Positions 16,844-26,060 of a stretch of 64,000 nucleotides of DNA are shown piece after piece. Each line of letters opens with the position of its first letter. Position 1 is the stretch's first letter. A model generated the notes under the pieces. That model made no database searches and was not told the origin of the DNA. It saw only the letters and a program-made list of their open reading frames with translations. The position numbers and the translations under genes were made by a program. The stretch comes from CAG-791 sp000431495 (GTDB taxonomy: Bacteria > Bacillota > Clostridia > Lachnospirales > Lachnospiraceae). Where the stretch lies: assembly GCA_052117605.1 (NCBI GenBank), contig JBQKIT010000010.1. One strand, written 5' to 3'.

Positions 16844-18241
16844 ATGGCAATTCAGGTGGATATGATGAAGAAGGTCCCGGTCCGTGAACAGGATCCGAAG
16901 GTCCGTGCAACAAATTTTGAAGAAGTATGTCTTGGCTATAACAAGGAAGAGGCAGAGGCAGAGGCAACCAGATGCCTGAACTGCAAGAACCCGCAGTGCG
17001 TGCAGGGATGCCCGGTCTCCATTAACATTCCCGGATTTATTTCGCAGCTGAAGGAAGGAAACGTAAAGGGCGCGTATGAAATCATCAGTGAGTCCTCCGC
17101 TCTTCCTGCTGTCTGCGGACGTGTCTGCCCGCAGGAGCGTCAGTGCGAAGCAAAGTGCATCCGCGGAATCAAGGGCGAGGCAGTTTCCATCGGCAAGCTG
17201 GAAAGATATACGGCAGATACCGCCAAGGAGCTTGGCATTCGTCCGGAGAACCACTCCGTACCGAACGGGAAGAAGGTTGCTGTGATCGGAGCAGGCCCTT
17301 CCGGTCTTACCTGCGCAGGAGATCTGGCAAAGCTTGGCTATGAGGTTCGCATTTTTGAGGCGCTTCACAAGGCCGGCGGCGTGCTTGTCTATGGAATTCC
17401 GGAGTTCCGTCTTCCGAAGGAGCGTGTTGTTGCCAAGGAAATCGAGAATGTAGAGGCTCTTGGCGTCACCATCGAGACCGACTGTGTTGTCGGACACTCC
17501 ACCACAGTTCAGGATCTGATGGACAAGGAAGGCTTTGATGCTGTCTTTATCGGCTCGGGCGCAGGACTTCCCCGCTTCATGAACATTCCGGGAGAGCAGG
17601 CTCTCGGCGTATTCTCTGCCAATGAGTTCCTGACCCGTTCCAATCTGATGGGTGCCTATTCCGAGGAGTCCCGCACACCGATCATGCGTCCGAAGAAGTG
17701 CGTGGTTGTCGGCGGCGGAAACGTAGCCATGGATGCTGCCCGCACGGCTCTTCGACTCGGCGCAGAGACACATATCGTGTACCGCCGCGGTGAGGAGGAG
17801 CTTCCCGCAAGAAAGGAAGAGGTCGGACATGCGAAGGAGGAAGGCATTGTATTCGACCTTCTCTGCAATCCGGTGGAAATTCTCGTTGATGAGAACGGCT
17901 GGGTAAAGGGCTGCCGCTGCATCCGCATGGAGCTTGGCGAGCCGGATGCATCCGGAAGAAGAAGTCCTGTTGAGGTTCCCGGCTCTGAATTTGACATCGA
18001 ATGCGATGCCGTCATCATGTCCCTCGGAACTTCTCCGAATCCGCTGCTTCACCGTACAACGGAAGGACTGGAGGCAGACCGGAGAGGACGCCTCATCGTG
18101 AAGGAAGGCACGGAGGAGACCACGAAGAAGGGTGTCTATGCAGGCGGTGATGCCGTGACCGGTGCAGCAACGGTCATTCTTGCAATGGGTGCCGGCAAAC
18201 AGGCAGCGAAGGAAATCGACGAGTATCTGAAATCGGTCTGA
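16844..18241 (+). CDS. nfnB: NfnB-type NADPH-dependent oxidoreductase large subunit (GltA-like)
   Basis: A 465-residue protein with the glutamate synthase small-subunit plan. Two N-terminal [4Fe-4S] sites are visible (C44, C47, C52, C56 and C91, C95, C101, C105), followed by an FAD Rossmann fold, VAVIGAGPSGLTCAGDL (145-161), and a second, NADPH-binding, fold around VVVGGGNVAMDAARTALRLG. ATG 16844 is chosen because AAGGA precedes it and the product then matches the family N-terminus; an upstream in-frame ATG at 16778 is less likely. It partners NfnA. No gltB large subunit is nearby, which supports NfnB over glutamate synthase. Confidence 0.87.
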   Translation: MAIQVDMMKKVPVREQDPKVRATNFEEVCLGYNKEEAEAEATRCLNCKNPQCVQGCPVSINIPGFISQLKEGNVKGAYEIISESSALPAVCGRVCPQERQCEAKCIRGIKGEAVSIGKLERYTADTAKELGIRPENHSVPNGKKVAVIGAGPSGLTCAGDLAKLGYEVRIFEALHKAGGVLVYGIPEFRLPKERVVAKEIENVEALGVTIETDCVVGHSTTVQDLMDKEGFDAVFIGSGAGLPRFMNIPGEQALGVFSANEFLTRSNLMGAYSEESRTPIMRPKKCVVVGGGNVAMDAARTALRLGAETHIVYRRGEEELPARKEEVGHAKEEGIVFDLLCNPVEILVDENGWVKGCRCIRMELGEPDASGRRSPVEVPGSEFDIECDAVIMSLGTSPNPLLHRTTEGLEADRRGRLIVKEGTEETTKKGVYAGGDAVTGAATVILAMGAGKQAAKEIDEYLKSV

Positions 18242-18252
18242 CCGGGTAAAGG

Positions 18253-19296
18253 ATGGATATGGCGCAGGAGCTTTGCGAAGAAACGTCTCAAATCTGCACG
18301 GAGGAGCTTTTCCTCCGTGCAGATATTGAAAGAGAAATTTTCGGTCAGCGGGACGACTATGTCCGCAGAATCGAAAATGAGCTGGGGGTAACCATTCTTT
18401 CCAGAAACGGTACAATTCTTGTTTCCGGAGGAAAAAAGGGAGTCCGCCAGGCTGTGCTGACGCTGAATCAGCTGGCCGGTCTTGCAAAACGGGGCACCGG
18501 CATTGAGGAGCAGAACGTGAATTATGTGCTTGAAATGAAAAAGGAAGCCGAGGAAAATCCGGATCTTCTTCCCGCACTGGACAGCGAAGTGATTTGTCAC
18601 ACGACGTCCGGAAAGCCCATCAAGCCGAAGACGATCGGGCAGGAGAAATATATCAAAGCGATTCGGGATAATCTGATTATTTTTGCCAACGGTCCTGCCG
18701 GAACGGGAAAGACATTTCTTGCAATGGCAATGGCGATTACGGCATTTCAGAACAAGGAAGTAGAGCGGATCATTCTGACAAGACCTGCCATTGAGGCCGG
18801 TGAAAAGCTCGGTTTTCTTCCGGGAGATCTTCAGAGCAAGGTGGATCCGTACCTTCGTCCTCTTTACGATGCTCTTTATCAGATTATGGGCGCGGAAAAG
18901 TTTCAGGCGAATATGGAGAAGGGGCTGATTGAAGTGGCGCCTCTTGCCTATATGCGCGGAAGAACGCTCGACAATGCATACATTATTCTTGATGAAGCAC
19001 AGAACACGACTCCGGAACAGATGAAGATGTTCCTGACGCGCTTTGGCTTCGGATCGCATGCCGTGATTACCGGTGATGCGACGCAGAAGGATCTTGCAAA
19101 GGGAACCGTGTCCGGTCTGGATGTGGCCACCCGAGTGCTTTCCAGAAAGAACATCGAGGGAATTTCCTTTGTGGCACTGGATTCCAGGGACGTTGTCCGT
19201 CATCCTGTCGTACAGAAGATTGTTAAGGCTTATGAGGACTATGAGAAACAGCAGAGTCGTTTTGACCATCAGCGAAGAGAATACCGCAAATCCTGA
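18253..19296 (+). CDS. phoH: PhoH-family ATPase
   Basis: A 347-residue PhoH-like protein. A KH-like N-terminal region (about 15-80) precedes the ATPase, with Walker A GPAGTGKT (147-154) and Walker B AYIILDEAQNTTPEQ. The family is tied to RNA metabolism and in Firmicutes lies next to ybeY, as here, where ybeY overlaps its end. The translation could start at ATG 18253 or two codons later at 18259, which has better spacing from AAAGG (18248-18252). Confidence 0.93.
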   Translation: MDMAQELCEETSQICTEELFLRADIEREIFGQRDDYVRRIENELGVTILSRNGTILVSGGKKGVRQAVLTLNQLAGLAKRGTGIEEQNVNYVLEMKKEAEENPDLLPALDSEVICHTTSGKPIKPKTIGQEKYIKAIRDNLIIFANGPAGTGKTFLAMAMAITAFQNKEVERIILTRPAIEAGEKLGFLPGDLQSKVDPYLRPLYDALYQIMGAEKFQANMEKGLIEVAPLAYMRGRTLDNAYIILDEAQNTTPEQMKMFLTRFGFGSHAVITGDATQKDLAKGTVSGLDVATRVLSRKNIEGISFVALDSRDVVRHPVVQKIVKAYEDYEKQQSRFDHQRREYRKS

Positions 19297-19777
19297 GCTT
19301 GTGTTTGACTTTGATCAGACAAAGGTGGCGCAGGCGGTCTGTGAAAAGGTGCTGGAAACGGAAGGGTGTCCGTATGATGCGGAAATCTCTCTTACCTATA
19401 CCGGGGACGAGGAGATCCGAAGCATCAACCGGGATTATCGCGAAATTGATAAGGTGACGGATGTTCTTTCCTTTCCGAACCTTCCTTTTGAGGGGGCAAA
19501 GGGCCCCGGAAGCTGGGAGGATGTCTGTGCGGATGCGGCAGATTGTCTGGATCCGGAAAGCGGCAATCTGGTTCTGGGAGATATCGTTCTGAACCTGAAT
19601 CGTGTCGCTCTGCAGGCGGAGGAATACGGTCATTCCAGAAAACGCGAATTTGCTTTCCTGATTGCGCACAGCATGCTCCATCTGTGCGGCTATGATCATA
19701 TGACGGAAGCGGATGCCGAGGTGATGTTCGGACGGCAGGAGGCTGTTCTGGAGGCGCTTGGCATCACCAGACAATAA
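19241..19777 (+). CDS. ybeY: Endoribonuclease YbeY (rRNA maturation factor)
   Basis: A protein of about 178 residues with the diagnostic metal site in HSMLHLCGYDHMTEADAEVM (HxxxHxxxxDH) and the conserved INRDYREIDKVTDVLSFP. YbeY acts in 16S rRNA 3'-end maturation and ribosome quality control. ATG 19241 (or 19232) lies inside the end of phoH, giving a 56-base overlap. This is longer than usual but keeps the frame well supported. The phoH-ybeY order is typical; era, dgkA and cdd, which often follow, are absent. Confidence 0.93.
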   Translation: MRNSRVVLTISEENTANPELVFDFDQTKVAQAVCEKVLETEGCPYDAEISLTYTGDEEIRSINRDYREIDKVTDVLSFPNLPFEGAKGPGSWEDVCADAADCLDPESGNLVLGDIVLNLNRVALQAEEYGHSRKREFAFLIAHSMLHLCGYDHMTEADAEVMFGRQEAVLEALGITRQ

Positions 19778-19842
19778 GTAAGAAGTGAGAAATTCAGGAT
19801 TTATTACCGATCCCTGTGAGATGAAAGAAAGGATGATGTTTC

Positions 19843-21507
19843 GTGGCAGAGAAGAATCGGGTGAGAAAATTTGATACGGATCTGTGTTCTTTTCTTTTGT
19901 TTCTTCTGATCTATTGCATCATCGCGGTCGTCTTTTCTCTGAAAGACGGCAGCGATGTTATGTTTTATGCAGGATTCCCCATGCTGTTTTCTGCGGTCTG
20001 CGCTGTTTTTTCCATGATCTGTGCGGATGGCTTTACCAGAGAGCAGACGGCCAGAAGGCTTGCACGGAAGAAGTACGGAGATGCACTGACTTTGTTTGGC
20101 AGTGTACTTCGATTCTCGGCGGTCTGTGCAGCGGGAACCTTTGCTATTTTCTATTTAGGGTCCGGCATTCTGGGGAAGGCGGTTCTTGGCAATGCGCTGT
20201 TTGCACCGATTCTGCGTGCATTTACGCCGGCGCTGGTTCTTCTTCCTTTCCTGGGAGCCATGAAGGGATTCCTTCACGGCATCGGGAAAAGACGCGCTGC
20301 CCGGTCAGCGCTTTGGCTTCTCACGGTTTTTTATGCTATGTTCGGGCCGGTTTTCGGTCTGATCGGAGCGCACAGAGGAAGCAAGGTTGCTGCTATTTTA
20401 AGAAATGACGACATGATGGCGGTGTACTGTGCCTGCGGAATCGGGACAGGACTGTCTGCTGCAGCTATGATTTGCTTTGTGTTCCTTGTGGCTCTGACCT
20501 TTTTGTCTGTCCGGAGCCTTCAGCGAAGCTCGCGCTATCGCAGGGAGGATCTGTTTGAGGGAAGAAAGAGCGAGAGCTCCGGTGAGCTGTTTCATTATTG
20601 CGCCATGAAGCTGCTGCCGGGATTTATTCTCGGGATCCTGATGCTTCTTGCCCTTGTGATCGGGTACCGGATGTGGCTTGGCTCCAGGAGCCTTCGACCG
20701 GCAATCGTCAAATCCGTATGGGGAGGCTTCACGGGTGTCGGGCTGCCGATTTGCCTTGGGACGAGCCTCCTGCTGGCAATGCCCTTTACGCAGCTTACCG
20801 TGTCCTGCGTTCGTGCCTGCCAGCAGGAGAAACGAAAGCTTCTGCGGATGCGGCTTCTTCTTCTGCTCCGGCTGTCGGCCTATATGGGAATTCCTGCTTC
20901 GGCTTTTGTGTTTGCCGCAGCCAAGGAGATTGCAGGCATGTTTACCCAGCTTACCTTTAAGGGAGAGGAATCCGCAGTTCTTACCCTGAAGGCAGGAAGC
21001 TTTCTGATTTTTCTGGTTCAGACGGCGATCCTCCTTCTCATTTTTTTCTGGCGATGTGAGGAAAAGCGTGTCATTGTGTTTTCAGCTGGAGCAGCTTTTT
21101 TTGCGGAAATTGTGTTCCTCGTTGTCCTGAAGATTTCCGGGGTTGGAATTACGATGAATGTCTGGCCTCTGGACGTGATGGGAGTGGTCTTCCTGGTGAT
21201 TTTGTATCTTGCAGGAAGAGGCGGCGCTGCCGCCGGAGTCGATCCCTCGTTCCTTACAGAGGATATTCTGATTGCCGTTTGCGCCGCAGGTGCAGCAATT
21301 CCGCTGCTGCTTCTCAATGACTATATGCTTGCGATTCTTCCGGCACCGCTTGCATTTCTTGTGATGCTGGCCGTGTTCTGGATTTTGTTTGTGCTTCTGA
21401 GTCTTTTTCTTCATGCGGCGGATCTTCGGAATCTCCACAGGATTCCGGGCGGAGGCTGGATTCTGAATCTTGCGATGGTGCTAGGTGTGATGGAGCGGGA
21501 GGACTAG
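19843..21507 (+). CDS. Polytopic membrane protein, divergent MATE/MurJ-like flippase
   Basis: A 554-residue protein with about 12-14 hydrophobic segments and basic loops (RRSSRYRREDLF near 226-237). The general layout, including FTPALVLLPFLGAMKGFLHGIGKRR near 130, resembles the SpoVB/MurJ polysaccharide-flippase group of the MOP superfamily: a segment leading into a short 'G-x-x-x-G-x-x-R' loop. It is too divergent for a substrate call. GTG 19843 is the start, preceded by AAAGGATG. It ends 3 bases before the next gene, so they are probably co-transcribed. Confidence 0.6.
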   Translation: MAEKNRVRKFDTDLCSFLLFLLIYCIIAVVFSLKDGSDVMFYAGFPMLFSAVCAVFSMICADGFTREQTARRLARKKYGDALTLFGSVLRFSAVCAAGTFAIFYLGSGILGKAVLGNALFAPILRAFTPALVLLPFLGAMKGFLHGIGKRRAARSALWLLTVFYAMFGPVFGLIGAHRGSKVAAILRNDDMMAVYCACGIGTGLSAAAMICFVFLVALTFLSVRSLQRSSRYRREDLFEGRKSESSGELFHYCAMKLLPGFILGILMLLALVIGYRMWLGSRSLRPAIVKSVWGGFTGVGLPICLGTSLLLAMPFTQLTVSCVRACQQEKRKLLRMRLLLLLRLSAYMGIPASAFVFAAAKEIAGMFTQLTFKGEESAVLTLKAGSFLIFLVQTAILLLIFFWRCEEKRVIVFSAGAAFFAEIVFLVVLKISGVGITMNVWPLDVMGVVFLVILYLAGRGGAAAGVDPSFLTEDILIAVCAAGAAIPLLLLNDYMLAILPAPLAFLVMLAVFWILFVLLSLFLHAADLRNLHRIPGGGWILNLAMVLGVMERED

Positions 21508-21510
21508 CTA

Positions 21511-22794
21511 TTGGATAAGATGCGTCTTGTGATTGTGGGAGGCGGAATGGCAGGACTCTGCGCAGCCATTTCTGCGGCAGAGACCATGCACATGCAGGAC
21601 AATATAAAGGGTGAGATTCTTCTTCTGGATGCCGGAAAGGAGCCTGGACATAAGATTCTTGCGACGGGAAACGGGCGCTGCAACCTGACGAATCGAAGAC
21701 AGAATAAAGCCTTTTACCGGACCGGAGGCCAGGGGGCGGATTTTCCGTTTCATCCGAACGGCTGGGAGCTTGAGATGAAGGATTTTATGGAGTCTCTTGG
21801 AATTCTTCTGCACGAAAGAGATGGGTATGTTTACCCCAGATGTGATCAGGCAGCTGCGGTGCGTGAAGCACTGCTGCGAAGGATACAGAAAGAAAAAGTA
21901 ACGGTTTTAAGAGAATGCCGTGTGAGGGAAATCCGCAGGGAAGCGTCCGGCGGATATCAGGTTTCCTGGAGCCGCGGGAAGGAGACGTGCGCTGTTTCTG
22001 CGGACGCTGTGATTCTTTCGACCGGCGGAATGGTTTCCGGGGCTTATCATTGCATGGGAGACGGATACCGGCTGGCAAGAGAACTTGGACATCATGTCAC
22101 GGAGCCGGTCCCTGCACTCTGCGCGCTTTTTACGGATGATCCCAATCGGAAAATCGCTGCCGGTGTAAGGACGGCCTGCGCCGTCCGGCTTCTGATCGAT
22201 GGCAGAAAAGCGGCAGAGGACTGCGGCGAAATTCAGATGACTGCAGATGGAATCAGCGGAATCCCGGTTTTTCAGATTTCGCGTTTTGCTGCACGCAGCC
22301 TGAAGGATACGCCGGAGAAGGAAATCACGGCCGTTCTGGATTTTCTTCCGGAGCTGTCGGAAGAGGAATGGAAGAGGGAAAAGAAGAGGCGGCTTCTTCA
22401 GATGTCGGAACAGGACACCCTCGGGGATTTCTGCCTTGGACTGGTACCGGATAAAATTGCATCGTATCTCATAGAGGATCTTTCTGAGGTCAGAGAACGG
22501 AAAATCAGCAATCTGAAGGATCGCAGCATTCCGGAAAAGCTTCTGGACAGAATGCGGAACAAGACGGTAAGAATTACGGGAACGGCAGACTTTGAAAAGG
22601 CACAGGTTACGGCTGGAGGAATTCCTTTGTCGGAGATCACGGAGGAAATGGAATCCCGTTTTGCAAAAGGGCTCTATCTTGCCGGGGAGCTTCTGGACGT
22701 GGATGGCTGCTGCGGAGGATACAATCTTACGTGGGCCATGCACTCCGGCAGACTGGCAGGGAGAAATGCTGTGCGGAACCGGAATCGGAATTGA
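21511..22794 (+). CDS. BaiN/RdsA-family NAD(P)/FAD-dependent oxidoreductase
   Basis: A 427-residue flavoprotein of the HI0933/YhiN family. The FAD fold is at the N-terminus (RLVIVGGGMAGLCAAISA), with the family signature KILATGNGRCNLTNR and the C-terminal LYLAGELLDVDGCCGGYNL. Some members reduce bile-acid intermediates (BaiN), but most have unknown substrates. TTG 21511 is the start, with GGGAGG 8 bases before it. It is followed by another FAD enzyme after 9 bases. Confidence 0.88.
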   Translation: MDKMRLVIVGGGMAGLCAAISAAETMHMQDNIKGEILLLDAGKEPGHKILATGNGRCNLTNRRQNKAFYRTGGQGADFPFHPNGWELEMKDFMESLGILLHERDGYVYPRCDQAAAVREALLRRIQKEKVTVLRECRVREIRREASGGYQVSWSRGKETCAVSADAVILSTGGMVSGAYHCMGDGYRLARELGHHVTEPVPALCALFTDDPNRKIAAGVRTACAVRLLIDGRKAAEDCGEIQMTADGISGIPVFQISRFAARSLKDTPEKEITAVLDFLPELSEEEWKREKKRRLLQMSEQDTLGDFCLGLVPDKIASYLIEDLSEVRERKISNLKDRSIPEKLLDRMRNKTVRITGTADFEKAQVTAGGIPLSEITEEMESRFAKGLYLAGELLDVDGCCGGYNLTWAMHSGRLAGRNAVRNRNRN

Positions 22795-22803
22795 GGTACC
22801 GAA

Positions 22804-24432
22804 ATGATTGAAATCAGTCAGATCAAGCTTCCCTGCGGGAGTGATCCCTCCCTGCTGGAAGGAAAAATACGGAAGCTTCTGCGGCTTTCCAGGGAGGAGC
22901 ACTTTCGCTTTGAGCTGTCGCATCATTCCGTGGATGCGAGGAAAAAGCCGGTTCTTTATGATGTATACAGCGTACGGGTGGAGCTGTTTTCGAAGGAAAA
23001 GGAGAAAAAGCTGATTCAGAAGCTTTCCGGCGGAGCTTCCCATGTTCGTCCGGTGACAGAGAAGGCGTATTCCTTTCCGGAAGCAATGGAAGGCGCAAGG
23101 CCTCTGACCGGACGGCCGGTGATCATCGGCTTTGGACCCGCCGGACTTTTCTGTGCACTGGAGCTTGCAAAAGCCGGCTATCGCCCGATTGTTCTTGAGC
23201 GCGGGCAGCGAATGGAAGACCGCATCCGGACGGTGGAGCACTTCTTTCAAAGCGGTGAGCTGAATCCGGAATCAAACATTCAATTCGGTGAGGGCGGCGC
23301 CGGGACCTTCTCCGATGGAAAGCTTACGTCCAACGTCAAGGACAAAGAGGGCCGCGTAAAGGAGGTCCTATCCTGGTTTCTCTGGGCGGGAGCCCCGGAG
23401 GATATTGCCTACGAACAGATTCCGCATATCGGAACCGATCGCCTGCGCGGTGTGATTTTGAAGCTTCGGGAAGAAATCGAACGTCTTGGCGGTGAGATCC
23501 GTTTTGAAACCTGTGCGGAGAGAATTCTGATCGACCGGGGAGAGGCTGCCGGAGTGAAGCTTCGCGGAAGCGAGGAGATCCTTCGAACAAATGCCGTGGT
23601 TCTTGCACCTGGACACAGTGCGAGGGACACGATCCGGATGCTGAGCGAACTTGAGGTTCCGATGGAGGTCAAGAATTTTGCTGTCGGGTTCCGGGTTTCT
23701 CACCCGCAGGCGCTGATCAACGAGGCGCAGTACGGAATCTCGGATCCGGAGGAAATGAAGCGGCTTCACCTTGCAGCAACCAGTTATAAGCTGACTGCCA
23801 GAGCAAAGGATGGACACGGCGTTTATTCGTTCTGCATGTGTCCCGGCGGATACATTGTCAATGCTTCCTCAGAGCCAGGGCGCCTTGCCGTGAACGGAAT
23901 GAGCGATTATCAACGAGATGCAAAACGGGCAAACAGCGCCATCGTGATGACGGTTGGTGCGGAGGATTTCGGAGGCGAAGGTGTTCTGGACGGCCTGGTA
24001 TTTCAGGAGAAGCTGGAAGAGAAGGCCTTTCGCCTTGCAGACGGAAAAGTTCCGGTGCAGCGGTTTTCCTCCTTTGAAGAAAAGAAAACAGATACGGAGC
24101 TTCCGCCGAAGGAGGAGCTGTGCATCAAGGGAGAATACGCACCGGGGGCATTGCATGAGCTTCTTCCCTCGCAGCTTTCCGAAGATTTTGCGGAGGGTAT
24201 GCATCAGTTCGGACGTAAGATCAAAGGGTTCGATCAGGAAGAATGCTATGTGGTGGGACTGGAATCACGTACCAGCTCTCCGGTCCGGATCCTCCGCGGG
24301 GAAAGCGGAGAGTCTGTCATAAAGGGATTGTATCCATGCGGAGAGGGAGCCGGCTACGCGGGCGGCATTATGTCAGCAGCCGTGGATGGAATCCGGACCG
24401 CCGAATGGGTAGCAAAAGCATTTTACAGGTAG
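22804..24432 (+). CDS. FAD-dependent dehydrogenase (COG2509-type)
   Basis: A 542-residue flavoprotein. A small N-terminal domain of about 100 residues (RFELSHHSVDARKKPVLYDVY) precedes the FAD fold, VIIGFGPAGLFCALELAKAG (107-126). NIQFGEGGAGTFSDGKL and the C-terminal GEGAGYAGGIMSAAVDG are typical of the uncharacterised FAD-dependent dehydrogenases found in most Clostridia. The substrate is not known. It is co-transcribed with the preceding flavoprotein and probably with proB. Confidence 0.87.
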   Translation: MIEISQIKLPCGSDPSLLEGKIRKLLRLSREEHFRFELSHHSVDARKKPVLYDVYSVRVELFSKEKEKKLIQKLSGGASHVRPVTEKAYSFPEAMEGARPLTGRPVIIGFGPAGLFCALELAKAGYRPIVLERGQRMEDRIRTVEHFFQSGELNPESNIQFGEGGAGTFSDGKLTSNVKDKEGRVKEVLSWFLWAGAPEDIAYEQIPHIGTDRLRGVILKLREEIERLGGEIRFETCAERILIDRGEAAGVKLRGSEEILRTNAVVLAPGHSARDTIRMLSELEVPMEVKNFAVGFRVSHPQALINEAQYGISDPEEMKRLHLAATSYKLTARAKDGHGVYSFCMCPGGYIVNASSEPGRLAVNGMSDYQRDAKRANSAIVMTVGAEDFGGEGVLDGLVFQEKLEEKAFRLADGKVPVQRFSSFEEKKTDTELPPKEELCIKGEYAPGALHELLPSQLSEDFAEGMHQFGRKIKGFDQEECYVVGLESRTSSPVRILRGESGESVIKGLYPCGEGAGYAGGIMSAAVDGIRTAEWVAKAFYR

Positions 24433-24485
24433 TACCGGAAGAATGCATCATGAACGCTCATGATGATAGAAAGGAAGCACAGACC

Positions 24486-25397
24486 ATGCATTTTTGTCAG
24501 CAGCTTTTTGTACAGAATGAAGTCAACGCGAATATGGCTTATCGGAAATCGCTGAAGGACCGGAAGCGAATCGTCATCAAAATCGGCTCGTCCTCCCTTC
24601 TTCACCCGGAGACAGGACGATTGAACTATCACCGGATCGATCATCTTGCGGAAGAGCTGTCGGATCTTAAGAATCAGGGGAAGGAAGTCATTCTGGTTTC
24701 CTCCGGCGCTACGGCGGTCGGCCGTGAGGTTCTCGGAGAGGACCGCGGAATTCTGGCGCTTGGAACCGGTAAAATGAGCCGCAAGCAGGCCTGTGCATCC
24801 ATTGGGCAGGCGAGACTCATTATGATTTATCAGAAGTTTTTCGAGGAGTACAACCAGCTCACGAGCCAGATTCTGATTTCGAAGACCACCATCGTCAATC
24901 CGACAAGCCGTCAGAATCTGGAAAGCACCATTGAAGAGCTGCTTTCCATTGGTGTGATTCCGATTGTCAACGAGAATGACGTCGTGGCGACACTGGAATA
25001 CAAGCTCGGAGATAATGATTCCTTATCAGCGATGGTCGCATCGATTCTGAAGGCGGATCTTCTGATTCTTCTTTCGGATGTGGATGGCCTCTATACAGAC
25101 GACCCGCGGAGCAACCTGGATGCGAAGTTTATCGAATATGTTCCGGAGCTCACGGATCAGATTATGAACATGGGCAAGGAGACCACGGGAAGCGGTGTCG
25201 GAACCGGCGGGATGAATACGAAGCTTCATGCAGCCAAAATGGCGACAGCCTCCGGTTGTGATATGCTTATTGTAAATACGAAAAACGGTGTCCGTGTCAT
25301 TGCGGATGCAGTAAACGGAGAAAATGTAGGAACTTTGTTCTGCGCGAAGGAAGATCCGGCATTTGATCTGGTGGAATATGTGGAGGAAACCTACTGA
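24486..25397 (+). CDS. proB: Glutamate 5-kinase (single-domain, no PUA)
   Basis: A 303-residue amino-acid kinase: VIKIGSSSLLHPETGRLNYH binds ATP, and VILVSSGATAVGREVLG and VGTGGMNTKLHAAKMA are typical of glutamate 5-kinase, the first step of proline synthesis. The C-terminal PUA domain of E. coli ProB is absent; short forms are common. About 25 residues precede the usual start. ATG 24486 follows AAAGGAAG; ATG 24534 (MAYRKSL) is the alternative. proA is not adjacent: the next gene is the folate cyclo-ligase, sharing one base with its stop. Confidence 0.92.
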   Translation: MHFCQQLFVQNEVNANMAYRKSLKDRKRIVIKIGSSSLLHPETGRLNYHRIDHLAEELSDLKNQGKEVILVSSGATAVGREVLGEDRGILALGTGKMSRKQACASIGQARLIMIYQKFFEEYNQLTSQILISKTTIVNPTSRQNLESTIEELLSIGVIPIVNENDVVATLEYKLGDNDSLSAMVASILKADLLILLSDVDGLYTDDPRSNLDAKFIEYVPELTDQIMNMGKETTGSGVGTGGMNTKLHAAKMATASGCDMLIVNTKNGVRVIADAVNGENVGTLFCAKEDPAFDLVEYVEETY

Positions 25398-26005
25398 TGG
25401 TGACAAGTCAGATGGAATTTGACAGACAAAAAGAAGATCTTCGAAGAAAAATGAAGGAAATCCGTGACTCCATTCCGGATGAGGTTCGGGAAGAAGAGAA
25501 TAAGACCATTACGAATATCATTCTGCATACAGAGCTGTATGAGACGGCATCCTGTATTTTGAGCTATGTTTCTTTCGGCTCTGAGGTAGACACGAAGGAG
25601 CTGATCCGTCAGGCCATTCGTGACGGCAAGAGAGTCTACGTGCCGAAGGTTCTTCCTCATGGAAAAATGGACTTTTTCCTGTGTGAAGATCTTTCCCTTC
25701 TGGTCCGCAATGAAAAGGGAATTCTGGAGCCTGAGGCGAATCCGGCAAGACTTTTTCCCTATACCACTCACATCTCACTGGATTCCGCAGAGAATTGCAT
25801 GATTCTCGTTCCCGGTCTTGCGTTTGATGCAAAGCTTGGACGGATTGGCTATGGTGCCGGTTACTATGACCGCTATCTTTCCGGCTTCTGCAAGAAGATG
25901 ACCATCGGCATGGCATTTAAGGAGCAGATCGTTGAGGAGGTTCCGATGGGACAGGATGACATTCCGATGGATCTGGTGGTCACGCCGGAGCGGGCCTATT
26001 TCTGA
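25397..26005 (+). CDS. 5-formyltetrahydrofolate cyclo-ligase
   Basis: A 202-residue enzyme of the 5-FTHF cyclo-ligase family (MTHFS). The conserved C-terminal LAFDAKLGRIGYGAGYYDRY binds ATP and folate, and an N-terminal Lys/Arg-rich helix is present. It turns 5-formyl-THF into 5,10-methenyl-THF with ATP. ATG 25397 shares its A with the proB stop codon (TGATG), so translation is coupled. Confidence 0.94.
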   Translation: MVTSQMEFDRQKEDLRRKMKEIRDSIPDEVREEENKTITNIILHTELYETASCILSYVSFGSEVDTKELIRQAIRDGKRVYVPKVLPHGKMDFFLCEDLSLLVRNEKGILEPEANPARLFPYTTHISLDSAENCMILVPGLAFDAKLGRIGYGAGYYDRYLSGFCKKMTIGMAFKEQIVEEVPMGQDDIPMDLVVTPERAYF

Positions 26006-26060
26006 AAAGCCTTCCGATATGAGAGGAGGGTTGTTTTCCTGATTTCCTTAAGGGGGATGA

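Noticed and set aside
15878..18241. Glutamate synthase subunits
   Set aside because: The pair has NfnA/NfnB-type clusters and no large glutamate synthase gene is present, so a bifurcating ferredoxin-NADP reductase fits better.
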